Assembly: GCA_023630585.1 (NCBI GenBank)
Contig: CM042541.1
Span: forward strand, 14,910,001 to 14,974,000
Direction: 5' to 3'
DNA length: 64,000 nucleotides
Source of the DNA: Cranoglanis bouderius
Lineage: Eukaryota > Chordata > Actinopteri > Siluriformes > Cranoglanididae
The notes under the pieces were generated by a model. It searched no databases and was not told the origin of the DNA. It saw only the letters and a program-made list of their open reading frames with translations. The position numbers were made by a program, and so were the translations under genes. Shown here piece after piece: positions 36,906 to 47,786 of this stretch (positions within the stretch are counted from its first letter, which is position 1; each line of letters opens with the position of its first letter).

Positions 36906-37719
36906 AATTAAGTGTTCAAGAAGTCATTTTAAAGGACATTTAAAGGAAAACAGCCAAACATGATCCCTAAATGTGGTTGCAAACATGTAGTTGAAATGTC
37001 CAGATATTTATGGACATTTTCTTTACAAAAGTAGACCACACCCAAATATAAGACTGTCAACCATGTTAGAAGCACTGGACATTGAAACATGTTCACTTCC
37101 ACCTTTTAAGTGTTTAACAAAAAAAAAAAAAAAAGCACAGGAAATTTTACCACAAACAAACAAAAACCATCAGATCTGAAGGGGTTAAAGTTTTTGGGGG
37201 ATACTCTGCATGAGATGATGGGGCCACTTAAACTTTCATATTAATAAATATTGAAATATCAACTCCTTTCCAAACTGGAGTTGGAACTGGATTTGGTTTG
37301 AAGAAGGAAATTACACAAAATATTTTAAGTGACAGGAAACTGTGCACACTTGTTTAAAGATGAAATAAGTTGGATGCAACTGTTATTAACTGCGGCTGCT
37401 GCTGAAGTGTAGACTAAACTTTTGAAATATGTTATATTTTTATATTGTTATATTCAAATATTAAATGTATTTAAAAATGTTAGATTAGACCTCAGTCTAA
37501 ACTCTGAACGGCACAGTAGTTTCACTGCTGGATTTACTGCTGAGAAAAAGATAGATTGGTAAAATAAGCCACAACAAATTCTGATACAGTATAATTGGCA
37601 AATAGTCATAATTCTTTACATACGTAATACATAATACTTCAAAAATTCTGTAGAGATTCTGTAACAGTTATAATAACTGGAAGTAGCCTGTCCTTTTCAA
37701 AATAACAAAATTAAAGTAC

Positions 37720-37761
<42 letters not shown>

Positions 37762-37790
37762 TCTGATATGTTGAACGTTATTTAGGGCTT
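36906..37790. other. Intergenic DNA between ppp1r3b and eri1
   Basis: No gene recognised. It contains A runs near 37120 and an (ATT)n microsatellite at 37719-37760. Confidence 0.6.
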
Positions 37791-37804
37791 ATATTTTGAA
37801 AAAA

Positions 37805-38077
37805 ATAACACTTCCGGTTATTAATGTCGCCTCTCTCGTGAGCGCTCTCAGAATATTTGGCGTCTTTTTTCTCTCCCCTGCTTTCCAGTTTTTTGTTCAG
37901 GTATAGTGACAACAAAATAAAAAAATAAATAATATTTTTTTTAAAAAAGAGATATTTTAATGTTGAATTACATTTGTATTGTGTTATAAACAGTTATGTG
38001 GAGGGTGTTATAACGTGTGTTGTCAGGAGAAGGCGCGAAACAGAGCCATGGCGACGCGCTGAGGAAATAAAGCTGTA
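37805..38077 (+). promoter_or_regulatory. eri1: eri1 promoter/5'UTR with ETS and E2F-like motifs
   Basis: ACTTCCGG (37810-37817) is an ETS-type core, and GGCGCGAAA (38032-38040) is the inverse of TTTCGCGCC, a consensus-like E2F site. A GTATAG donor-like site at 37901 leaves open a short upstream non-coding exon. No TATA box at a suitable position. Binding is inferred from words only. Confidence 0.45.
38048..38062 (+). promoter_or_regulatory. eri1: Minimal upstream ORF of eri1
   Basis: GCCATGG, a strong Kozak context, opens a four-codon frame (Met-Ala-Thr-Arg, stop) 15 bases before the main ATG, which has only a moderate context (gtaATGG). If it is within the transcript it could reduce initiation at the main start. 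Confidence 0.45.
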
Positions 38078-38161
38078 ATGGAGGAACAGAGTAAAAAAGT
38101 CCATCTCAAATCCGAAATGACGGAATGTAGTTCCGAGCAGGGGGACAGCGGCGAATATAAA
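38078..38161 (+). CDS. eri1: eri1 coding exon 1
   Basis: 28 codons, MEEQSKKVHL to SGEYK, ending AAA|GTGAGT in phase 0. The N-terminal tail is poorly conserved, so this exon rests on its start, donor and position. Confidence 0.85.
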
Positions 38162-40454
38162 GTGAGTACCTGTTAAAAACAGTTATTTAAAACTTTACAT
38201 GAATCTTTCTGTATATGATAAACGTTATCTAATAACCTTTATGCCTACATTATTCCTGACACTTCTGTACTAACTCCCAGATGTCAAACTCTGTTTTTCA
38301 AATCAGCTCTGCGTCCACAGGAGCGGTTTTTTGTTGTTGTTGGTGTATACACCGATCAGCCATAACATTAAAACCACCTGCCTAATATTGTGTAGGTCCC
38401 GCTTGTGCCACCAAAACAGCTCTGACCCGTCGAGGCGTGGACTCCACAAGACCTCTGAGGGTGTGCTGTGGTATCTGGCACCAAGACGTTAGCAGCAGAT
38501 CCTTTAAGTTCTGTAAGTTGTGAGGTGGGGCCTCCATGGATTAGACTTGTTTGTCCAGCACAGCCCACAGACGCTCGATCGGATTGAGATCTGAGGAATT
38601 TGGAGGCCGAGTCAACACCTTGAACTCTTTGTCATGTTCCTCAAACTATTCCTGAACAGTTATTCTAGTGTGGCAGGATGCATTATCCCACTGAAAGAGG
38701 CCACTGCCATTAGGGAATACCGTTGCCATGAAGAAGTGTACTTGGTCTGCAACAAAGTTGCTCAGATTCTTACGCTTGCCCATGTTTCCTGCTTCCAACA
38801 CATCAACTTCGAGAACTGACTGTTCATTTGCTGCCTAATATATCCCACCTCTTGACAGGTGCCACTGTAATGAGATAAGCAATGTTATTCACTTTACCTA
38901 TCAATGGTTTTAATCTTATGGCTGATTGGTGTGTATAAACAGTACTGTGCAAAAGTTTTAGGCACATGCAAAGAAATGCTGTAGAGCAAAGATGCCTTCA
39001 AAATAATGAAGTTAAAGGTTTCTACATTAAAAAAAAAAAAAAAATACCGTAAAGAGCAGTAAACAGTAGTAAATGAAACAAAGTCAATATTTGGTGTGAC
39101 ACATAAATAAATAAATAAATAAAATAGTGGTCTCCGGTACAATTAGTGCAGTTTTATAAGGAAATGAGCTGGTAAGTTTTATTGAGCATCTTGCAGAAGC
39201 AGCCACAGTTCTTCTGGAGACTTTGACTTTCGCACTTGCTTCTTATTTTTGCAGGAAAACCATTCATTGTGTTTTCTGTCTGAAAAGTGTCTCTTACATA
39301 ATATGCTGCTTTCTTTAATGACATACAAACATTTTTCTGTAACATTTAATTCTGTGCTAGAAAACTAATGTTTGGGAATCTCTTCTTTTCCTTTCGGCTG
39401 TTCCCTTCAGGGGTCGCCACAGCGAATCATCTGCCTCCATCTAGCCCTATCCCCTGCATCCTCTTCTCTCAGACCGACTACCTTCATGTCCTCCTTCACT
39501 ACATCCATAAACCTCCTCTTTGGTCTTCCTCTTGGCCTCCTGCCTGGCAGCTCTAACCTCAGCATCCTTTTACCGATATATTCACTCTCCCTCCTCTGAA
39601 CATGTCCAAACCATCTCAACCTGGCCTCTCTAACTTTGTCTCCAAAACATCTCACATGTGCTGTCCCCCTGATGTACTCATTCCTGATCCTATCCATCCT
39701 CGTCACTCCCAAAGAGAACCTCAACATCTTTAGCTCTGCTACCTCTAACTCTTCCTCCTGTCTTTTCCTCAGTGCAACTGGGACCACTTGGATCCCTCTC
39801 ATTCACACACATGTATTCTGTCTTGCTGCGACTAACCTTCATTCCTCTTCTCTCCAGAGCAAACCTCCACCTCTCTAGAGTTTCCTCCACCTGCTCCCTG
39901 CTCTCACTACAGATCACAATGTCATCCGCAAACATCATAGTCCATGGAGATTCCTGTCTGACCTCATCTGTCAGCCTGTCCATCACCACCGCAAACAAGA
40001 AGGGGCTCAGAGCCGATCCTTGATGCAGTCCCACCTTCACCGTGAACTCCTCTGTCACACCTACTGCACACCTTACCACTGTCCTACTGCTCTCATACAT
40101 ATCCTGCACCACTCTAACATACTACTCTGCCACTCCAGACCTCCTCATACAATACCACAGCTCCTCTCTTGGCACCCTGTCATACGCTTTCTCTAAATCT
40201 ACAAAGACACAATGCAGCTCTTTCTGACCCTCTCTGTACTTCTCCATCAACATTCTCAAAGCAAATATTGCATCTGTAGTGCTCCTTCTTGGCATGAAAC
40301 CATACTGCTGCTCACAAATGCTCACTTCTCCCCTTAGCCTTGCTTCCACTACTCTTTCCCACAACTTCATTGTATGGCTCATCAGCTTAATACCTCTGTA
40401 GTTTCCACAACTCTGCACATCTCCCTTGTTCTTAAAAATAATGTTTGGGAATCT

Positions 40455-40489
<35 letters not shown>

Positions 40490-40649
40490 ACAAAACTTTG
40501 TTATAGATTTTTTTTTATTTTTTTTTATTTTATGATTTCTACATTATCAAGTCAGCACAAAAAACATAATGTTTGGGAATCTAAAATGTTTTTTGTGCTG
40601 ACTTGATAATGTAGAAATCATAAAATAAAAAATCTATAACAAAGTTTTG

Positions 40650-40689
<40 letters not shown>

Positions 40690-43600
40690 GGGTTCCTAAA
40701 ACTTTTGAAAAAATTTCGGCTCTTTTTCCGATAAGAGCTGACTTTTTTGGCTTCCAAACGAGTCATTGTTAATTTCTTCTAAATTTTTCTATTTTCTTAT
40801 ATGTATAGCCATTAAAGCTACTCGTTAAACACAATTTATATCATTTAAATCAGTGTGAAAGTTGGTTGTTTGCTTGACCTTTTTACATGCTTGGCTTCTT
40901 TCAAACTTCGTTCTACAGACTACACACATTTAATGAGAGGCTGCATGTGACCGGATAAGTCGAAACCAAGGTTATAAGTTTTTCTTCCATTTTTGCACAT
41001 CAAACAGTAAATGGGAGCTAACTGCAGGTAGGAACTGAAGTTGCGATTGGGGAACTGAAGGAACGTCAGACTACGTGCCATAGGATCGGAACGAGGAATC
41101 ATTCGAGCCTGTCGTTTGGATTTGTCACTTTACCGCCTCAGCTAATTTGCATAGAATTGAGCAAAATCTCTGTTCAAATGTCACTTGACAGTGATGCTGT
41201 CATTGTGCTGCTGTGACGGGAATTGCAGCTCCGTGTTGCACACGTATGTAGAAAATGAAGTCAGCTGTTGGTATCTTGCTTGTTAGTGCGAATATAACGT
41301 GAGTACGGATTTCACATAGCTTCGGTTAACTACTGTCAAAACTGCTGACCGTTATAATATATAGAGCGTTTTAATATATCTGTTTTTCTGCTCATCGAAG
41401 ACTTCTTCCATAGCTGACTGTAATGCTTCCGTTCAGTCCGTACAGGAAAACGGCTCGTGTAAAGAAACAGCACATGCGGATTTCAGTGATCCGGTGTATA
41501 AAGAGATCTCTCTGGCCAATGGCACCATTAACCGCATGAACAGAGAGGAACTACGCGCTAAATGCGCTGAGCTCATGCTGGACACCAGGTAAGTTCAGTA
41601 TTTGAACACGATTTAATCTAGTGGTAAAGTGGATTCTTGGTTTCTGGGTTATTAAGTACATGTTTAGGTCTCTGTCCATTAGTGGACAGGGTAGATGGGG
41701 GCAATGCACGCACTGAATCGTGCACAGCAGTAATTCAGTCAGTAATCATACACCTACCTGAAAAACGTATACAACAACTTGTACCACAGCGCTGTTGAAT
41801 TCTGGATTCTGATTAATCATAAGATGCTGATTAACAGCAGGTCTGACAGTAGTGCAGCTGCAAGTCACGGGTTTATATAAATGCACTTGTTCTAATGCGT
41901 TATCACTCCTATAGTAACAGCTCATCCACAGGCACTTGTGTGGTAGACGCCTCACATAAACGGATTAAAAACGTGTGATGTGTAAAAGCTATACGTTTTT
42001 GTCTTATTAACTTCAGGAGATGGAAGCTGGTGAGGGAACGACTGTTTATAGCTGCTATAACATACGTGATGACGGGAACTGACTTGTTTTCGTGGATGTT
42101 CCACAATGTTAAAAGTAACCATAAACGCATAAAAAGTTATATCCTTTAAATAAATAGAAAATTGCAATCACTGGCAAATTGCTGTGGTATAAGAGGAATA
42201 AAACACTTCAGGACGTGGTGGTGTAGGAGAATCATTTACAGTAACTCCACTTCATTACACCACCCTGACCTTGATTATTTTCCTAAACCTGCTGAACACA
42301 GAATGTTTTATTCTTTTGTGTAAAACATCATACAGACTTAAATGTGTGTGTATTTGTGTGCGGTTTTGTTAGAGGTGTGAAAGACGTGCTGAAGAAGCGA
42401 CTTAAGAACTACTATAAGAAGCAGAAGCTGAAGCAGACGGTGATGGCTGGCGATGACTCGTATTACGACTACATCTGCGTGGTGGACTTTGAGGCTACGT
42501 GTGAGGAGAATAACCCACAACACTTTGTCCACGAAATCATCGAGTTCCCCGTGGTCCTCTTCGACACACACACTTTGGAGATTGTGAGTTGGTGAGGGGA
42601 GATGCTCACGTTGCTGTGAGCCATTGAAATTGAATTTCTGTTTTGGATCATAAGCTGCTTCCAAAAAAATGGCACAGGACAGAAAAAAGGCTGAGAAATT
42701 AACGACATTTTTATGCTAATTTAAATAAAAATCAAGATAAGAATACCCAATTCAGCTGACAGTCCTCACCCCCTGTTCAACCATAAGATACAATAAGTAA
42801 GGAATAAAACACCACAGGGCATACTGTTACAGTACACTAATAATCCAATCAAATAGTTTGAATAGTTGGATTGATTTAGATTATTTTCCTATAACAGCAC
42901 ATCCCCTTATTTGGAATAACAGGGTCTACTTTCTCTCTTGTGCCTTTGTCCAGAAAGGAACAATCTTCCTGAATCAATGCAGCAACTTTTGGGGTCTAAG
43001 ATTGATGAGGCCTTGGGCCCCTATAAATTTAGGTGGATTTTGTACCCCTACGACAAGGTCATCAGGCCCCACTGATCTTATGTAGTCACTGTCCAATAGG
43101 AAAGATATTTGGCTGTGAAACATCCCACTGTAGGGGCATTGTTTAGGGGGTGCAGGGATGCAGGGCAACCTGCTTAGGGCCGTCTTGCATGCTTCAGGCA
43201 GTGTAGTGATGCCATGTGTTAACCAAACTGGCAGAGAATTTCCCAAACTCTTGAGCCATATGCCCTGCTGCTAGAAGTGAGGCCTTCCTCGACTCCAGGG
43301 TAGAGGCCGTGCTGCAATTTGGAGTAGCTTCTCCAACTCTAGCTGGAAAATCATCAGAGTTGCCCATGTGTGTCAAATGTGTGGTGATTTCATAAGCCCT
43401 TTCTAACCAGTTGTCAGTACATCTATATTCAATATTGGAAAAGTTGATCCCCGAAGATATATAATGATTCATCTACTGAAACCAAGAGTGATGCAGTAGA
43501 AGGGTCCACAGTGTCTGCGAGCTGCTAGATACTGAACTGGGTTCCTTACTACATGCTGCCGGAGCCAGTGACAAGAAAACATTTCTGTCTGAAAAAGTCT

Positions 43601-46257
43601 TCCAGATGCAGCGACAGACATGCCATTCTCATGTGTCTCACACAAGCACTACAAGTGCAGTTTGGACTATGGATCTTTGGCTGGTGGGCAAAATGGTTTG
43701 CACGTTTGCCTCGCACCTCCAGGTGGGGGGTTCGATTCCTGCCTCCGCCTTGTGTGCATGGAGTTTGCATGTTCTCGCTGTGCTTTGTGGGTTTCCTCTG
43801 GGTACTCTGGTTTCCTCCCCCAGTCCAAAGACATGCGTTTTAGGCTGATTGGCAGTCTCTAAATTGTCCGTAGTGTATGAATGGATGTGTGTGATTGTGC
43901 CCTGCGATGGGCTAACACCTCATCCAGGGTGTCCCCCGCCTTGTGCCCAAAGTCTCCTGGTATAGGCTCCAGGCTCCCCTTGACCTTGTGAAAATCAGAA
44001 ATCAGAGGAGGAGTTTCATTGATGCGGGAAGCCAAGTTTCGATTGCAGGTTTTAGCCAGCATGACCGAGAAGAGGATTGTTAAGTGTAAGTTTTTGTTTT
44101 TATAATTAACAATGATTTACAGTGGTGATTTTTTATTTGCATTTTTTTTTTCATCCAGAAACCATGGGAACTGCAAAGTAACCAGTATATGGAACAACTT
44201 TTGATGTTGTGTTTTCCATCTGATTGCAGGTCGATTCATTTCAGGAATATGTGAAGCCCCAGTTGAACCCGCAGCTCTCGGATTTCTGCGTGGAGCTAAC
44301 GGGAATAACACAGGTACGCGGGTGTGAAATCCTGCACTTACTCTGCACGGCGTGGTACAAAACTCTGCATTAGATCCCTGATACATGCCTATTTTTATTT
44401 CTATTCCAGAAAATGGTGGACGAGGCGGATCCGTTCCCTCATGTTCTTCGCCGAGTGGTGGCCTGGCTGCAGGAGAAAGAGCTGGGCACCAAGTACAAAT
44501 ATACTCTGCTAACAGATGGGTAAAGACACAATTTTGCTCTGTTATTATTGGAATACATTTCACAGAAAGAGGTTGATCAGTAATGGTACACAGTGCTGGT
44601 TCTTTCCACATTCTAATAATACCATATGTTTAATTTTCTTTTATTACTTAACTAAGCTAATGTTTACATTTTTTGGGGCACAAATAATTCTCAGATATTG
44701 GAGTATTTATTTGTGCATTAGTATTGTGTATTATCTAAGATGTATTAGTTTCTCTACTACTACCTGCAACCTGAAACCTACCTGCAACCTGTACCACGTA
44801 GGCAATATAATAATGTTTTGTCCACCCTATGTAGTACTCTGTATGTTCAAATTGCGATTGATTTGGGATTCACTGAAACGCATGACTTCCGGGCATGTGA
44901 CATAAATCATGTGCTACTTTATTACATATTACAAGTGTGCCCATATGTATCCCTGTATTACAGTCTATCTAATATAATAAACATGTTGAACAGCATATTT
45001 ATTTACAACAAATCAGATGTATTTTTGCTTAAATACATATTGTTGTCAGACAGATCAGGAAACACAAAGGTGTAAGGTTACGGTACTGAATTCAAACACA
45101 AATAACTGTTATTTTTACTTTGACTTTTACTTCTATCAGTTTTGGTCAGTGAGTGAAAGAGCTACGACCCTCACACTGTAGGAGAGTTTTTAAATTTCCC
45201 AAAACTAATAAGCTAATATTATAACTTCGGATTATATATCACACCTGTTGCAGTGTTTTGGCTTATTATTTGTCTAAACCTGTCATAGACTTTCTCTCTG
45301 AGATGATAGACATATAGGTGCAGAAATAACTCTTGTGGGTAACTCTTCGTATGTGCTTTACCAGATTTGAGAACGAGCATTTCGGTTACACTTTCACAAT
45401 ATGAACTCTGCCACTTTCAGATCTCGTGTTTTGCTACACCTCGGCAGGCTGTGATGAGAGAGGTGTGAAAAAGACAAATTCATGTCTGTTACTGTAGTTG
45501 AGACGGTGTGTATGATGAAGGCAGAAGGTTTAAGCCCTGAGAAGTCCATGACCATCACTGATGCTACTGATTTTGACCATTATCTCATTTCTAGATGAAA
45601 GCCATTGTTGTATTTGTAAGCTCACTGTGTTTGTTTTTTTCCCACAGATCTTGGGATATGAGTAAATTTCTTTACATGCAATGCCGACTGAGTCGACTTC
45701 GATATCCTCAGTTTGCAAGAAATTGGATCAACATCAGAAAGTCTTATGGAAACTATTATAAGGTACTATCTGATATTTATATTTACTTGAATGAATTGCA
45801 CACTTTTCTGTTTCTAACTGATGAGTCTTCAGTTGTAAATATGTAAGACCTATTTCTGATGAAACATTTTTATTTCTTCTTTTATCTGAAGCTTTCTTAT
45901 GAAATGACCATGTAAATGAGCTGTCAGAATTTTAAAACCCAAGAAGACAAAATGTGTTGTTGAGGTTCTTCAGTCAATATTACAATAGTGAGTGTCTCAT
46001 ATCGTGTTCCTTAGGTGGCTCGAACCCAGACGAGGCTGAGCTGCATGTTGGAGAATCTCGGCATGCAGTATGAGGGCCGACCGCACTGCGGCCTCGACGA
46101 CTCCCGCAACATCGCCCGTGTCGCCATCCGCATGCTGAAGGACGGCTGTCGGCTGCGGGTGAACGAGCGTCTGCATGAAGGCGAGCTGCAGAACGTGTCC
46201 AGTACAGCGGTGTTAGAAGGAGCTCTGCCTCCTCGGTACCCAAAAAGCAGAGACTAA
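38078..46257 (+). CDS. eri1: 3'-5' exoribonuclease 1 (ERI1/3'hExo), seven coding exons
   Basis: Joined exons 38078-38161, 41401-41588, 42373-42583, 44230-44313, 44410-44519, 45648-45762 and 46015-46257 give 344 residues, against 349 in human; every junction is GT-AG and in phase. ERI1 is a DEDDh-family nuclease that trims 3' ends of histone mRNA stem-loops, small RNAs and 5.8S rRNA. A SAP-type RNA-binding domain covers about 55-110 (DPVYKEISLANGTINRM, VKDVLKKRLKNYYKK). Catalytic residues are D129 and E131 (VVDFEATCEE), D229 (SWDMSKF), H288 and D293 (PHCGLDDSRN), all conserved. The N-terminal 50 residues are variable, as usual. Introns 1-3 are full of transposable elements, but no coding exon is damaged. 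Confidence 0.96.
38347..38936. mobile_element. Inverted-repeat element in eri1 intron 1
   Basis: The left end acaccgatcagccataacat, then taaaacca, is the inverse of the right end tggttttaatcttatggctg followed by attggtgt. The interior is about 590 bp and matches a transposon type I know to be common in fish genomes (words gacccgtcgaggcgtggact, ccactgaaagaggccactgc). Superfamily not assigned; transposase traces are too broken to call. Confidence 0.7.
39382..40439 (-). mobile_element. 5'-truncated non-LTR retrotransposon (RTE-like) with 15-bp target duplication
   Basis: The minus strand encodes a reverse transcriptase core in broken frames: GDVQSCGNYRGIKLMS and VFVDLEKAYDRVPREELW, then GLHQGSALSPFLFAVVMD and MMFADDIVICSE (the catalytic xADD box), then the C-terminal RLRWFGHVQRRESEYIGKR and RPKRRFMDVV segments. 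The endonuclease region is missing, a normal 5' truncation. It is flanked by aatgtttgggaatct at 39367-39381 and 40440-40454, an exact 15-bp duplication. RTE clade is a probable, not proven, assignment. Confidence 0.85.
40457..40687. repeat. Large near-perfect palindrome with poly(T)/poly(A) ends
   Basis: The left arm (T tract, tacaaaactttgttatagat ... ttatgatttctacattatca) is inverted in the right arm (tgataatgtagaaatcat ... atctataacaaagttttgta, A tract). Arms are about 105-115 bases with a spacer containing a further aatgtttgggaatct. Confidence 0.85.
41401..41588 (+). CDS. eri1: eri1 coding exon 2 (start of SAP domain)
   Basis: Acceptor catcgaag|ACT, donor ACCAG|GTAAGT, 188 bases, phase 0 to 2. 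It encodes ADFSDPVYKEISLANGTINR and EELRAKCAELMLDT, the first part of the SAP-type RNA-binding domain. Confidence 0.95.
41760..42310. repeat. Dispersed repeat family copy in eri1 intron 2
   Basis: The most complete copy of the family: accacagcgctgttgaattc at its left, agctcatccacaggcacttg in the middle, ataagaggaataaaacactt at 42190 and a hairpin-like gtggtggtgta/ttacaccaccctg at the right. The start, with its inverse of gaattcaacagcgctgtggt, suggests terminal inverted repeats. Confidence 0.55.
42373..42583 (+). CDS. eri1: eri1 coding exon 3 (SAP end, first catalytic motif)
   Basis: Acceptor tttgttag, donor ATT|GTGAGT, 211 bases. It encodes GVKDVLKKRLKNYYKKQKL and the Exo I motif VVDFEATCEE followed by HEIIEFPVVL. 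Confidence 0.95.
42974..43472 (-). other. Coding-like remnant in eri1 intron 3, not identified
   Basis: Two overlapping minus-strand frames (43472-43194 and 43246-42974) read as one broken, non-repetitive protein-like text: IEYRCTDNWLERAYEITTHL, SDDFPARVGEATPNCST, then LPVWLTHGITTL and LDSDYIRSVGPDDL. No start, exon boundary or family was recognised. It may be a fragment of a transposon protein. Confidence 0.25.
43677..43990 (+). repeat. tRNA-derived SINE (V-SINE-like)
   Basis: An A-box-like ggctggtgggcaaaatggtt and B-box gggttcgattcctg are correctly spaced, followed by the widespread fish SINE body (catgttctcgctgtgctttg, ggtttcctcccccagtcc, gccctgcgatgggctaac). Complete to the ggctccaggctcccc region. 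Not a functional tRNA gene. Confidence 0.75.
44230..44313 (+). CDS. eri1: eri1 coding exon 4
   Basis: Acceptor gattgcag, donor CAG|GTACGC, 28 codons: VDSFQEYVKPQLNPQL and SDFCVELTGITQ, the segment between Exo I and Exo II. Confidence 0.95.
44410..44519 (+). CDS. eri1: eri1 coding exon 5
   Basis: Acceptor tattccag, donor GATGG|GTAAAG, 110 bases, encoding KMVDEADPFPHVLRRVV and ELGTKYKYTLLTDG. The intron before it is only 96 bases. Confidence 0.95.
44520..45647 (+). other. eri1: eri1 intron 5, nothing else recognised
   Basis: AT-rich, unique-looking sequence; open frames of 60-129 codons on the plus strand near 44516-45075 have no protein-like composition consistent with a known family. Confidence 0.7.
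45648..45762 (+). CDS. eri1: eri1 coding exon 6
   Basis: Acceptor ttcccacag, donor AAG|GTACTA, 115 bases, encoding SWDMSKFLYMQCRLSRL with the catalytic Asp, and ARNWINIRKSYGNYYK. Confidence 0.95.
46015..46257 (+). CDS. eri1: eri1 coding exon 7 (last)
   Basis: Acceptor gttccttag; 80 codons plus TAA. It encodes RTQTRLSCMLENLGM and EGRPHCGLDDSRNIARVA, the Exo III motif with catalytic His and Asp, then a short tail ending in RYPKSRD. Confidence 0.95.
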   Translation: MARTQTRLSCMLENLGMQYEGRPHCGLDDSRNIARVAIRMLKDGCRLRVNERLHEGELQNVSSTAVLEGALPPRYPKSRD

Positions 46258-46615
46258 TTCAGTAGTGTATTTGGTTCTTTTAAACGTCAGTGAGCAGGAG
46301 TGGAAATGAGTGTCAGAGCTGCCTTGTGCTGGCTTTCAGGACCTTTTTCTAATTAATTTAATTTGATTGAGCGGTGTGCTTTGTTTACTGCCAATTTGTA
46401 ACATTTGTAATAACGGCCAGACCAAATCTCCTGTCTGTGTTTATACTGTGCATAATTTCTCACAAACACATTTCACAAAGAAGTCTTTTATTTTTTGTCA
46501 TTTACATCTCCAAATTCATTCTTTACTCTTTAGAAGCAAATATCCTGAATCTTCAGCGGTTTTAAAAGGTCCATTATGTTTAACATACAATAAAGTGCCA
46601 TTCCAGTTTTGAATT
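46258..46615 (+). other. eri1: eri1 3'UTR with polyadenylation signal
   Basis: AATAAA at 46589-46594 inside acaatAAAGtgcc context lies about 335 bases after the stop. The transcript probably ends near 46610. Confidence 0.6.
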
Positions 46616-47049
46616 GTTCTTGAAGATGTACTTATTATTATTGAGGATTTGGCAATTTTTTTTTTTTTTAAATTATGAAATGCATACAATTTCCCTTTCT
46701 ACCCTATATATAGTCAAGACATGTTTAGTGTCTGATGTTTGCTTTTTAAGTTTTGCACTGAAGCTTCAAGGCTAATATAGCTAACAAGTCATGGAACCTT
46801 ATAGCCACCAGTTTAGCATTGTGCAAACTGCATGTTGATTTGTGGAGTTGTTCAGCATCTCACACAGATTGCTGATGTGGTTTCTGTCTCTGTATGATAC
46901 ATTGATGGCTATAAACATGGGCAAAAGGCAAAGTCACGGAGATAAAAACAGTCATAGGTCCATCTTTGTTCCTTAGCACATGCTTTAGTGTCACATCATA
47001 TTCAAGTAGGGGGTGTGGCCTGAAGTTATATTTTATAACTGTTGTATAT

Positions 47050-47207
47050 GTAAGGAATAATTGATGACGGGCCGGTGAATTATTAGAAAATAATGCACAC
47101 CCCGAGGTGGTAATGCGGCCATGACGCGAAGCGGAGTAACACCTCAAGTGTGCATTATTTTCTAATAATTTGACGGACCGGACACAATTATTCCGCTTAT
47201 ACCACAG
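47050..47207. repeat. Palindromic foldback repeat
   Basis: The left arm ggaataattgatgacgggcc ... gaattattagaaaataatgc and the right arm gcattattttctaataattt ... acaattattcc are inverse. The central part (taatgcggccatgacgcg) reappears inverted at 48612-48650 (cgccttgtggccgcattac), so related copies flank the minisatellite. Confidence 0.7.
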
Positions 47208-47556
47208 TTACCACACCTCAAGACATTGTTCTGATGTTTCATTTCAAGACATTTGTCAGGTTTTTGTCCTTAAAACGCGCTTGAGTGTGGAACTAATTTA
47301 TTACACATCCCATCTTAAGCCTCTGTTGCTAATTCCAAAACATCATTCTAGAGCTAGTAACGGAGGCTTGAACCACTGATATGCAGTTATTGGAGAGAGA
47401 GAGAGAGAGTTAAGTTTTTTTGTCATTTCATGCTGATAATATAAAAATAGAACAAATAAATATCGATAAGCCTGCTTGCTCACAGGGATTTTATTACTGC
47501 AGAAAATACAATGAATAAATAAATAAATATTGATAATTGTTCACCGGCTTATCACA

Positions 47557-47587
<31 letters not shown>

Positions 47588-47593
<6 letters not shown>

Positions 47594-47760
47594 ATTCAAT
47601 TCAATTCAATATGTGCTTTATTGGCATGACAAAATATTTTTTGTATTGCCAAAGCAATATACAACAGTAGACCAAGAGAAGTAGAATACACAGATGTTAC
47701 AGATGCAGAAGATAAATATGTAGCAAAAATTAATAACTAGATGCAGCATCATATACATTA
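47588..47760. repeat. Interspersed repeat (aattcaatatgtgctttatt type)
   Basis: After a (CT)n run (47563-47586), reiterated caattcaatt leads into gtgctttattggcatgac and ttgccaaagcaatatac, a dispersed repeat type that I recognise from fish genomes. It is non-coding. Confidence 0.5.
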
Positions 47761-47786
47761 ATGGTAACACAGGAACACGGACATGG

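Larger units (their letters stand above)
38938..40715. mobile_element. Non-autonomous Tc1-type element split by a retrotransposon
   Basis: Same element as 7784-8283: left end acagtactgtgcaaaagttt, then a homologous body to aatgtttgggaatct (39367-39381), where it is interrupted; the body resumes at 40440. The right end (ggttcctaaaacttttg) is reached near 40700. The right part also carries an inverted duplication (40457-40687). Confidence 0.75.

Noticed and set aside
44516..45075. Extra eri1 exon suggested by open frames in intron 5
   Set aside because: Exons 5 and 6 already join in phase to complete TDG-SWDM; the open frames have no homologous residues.
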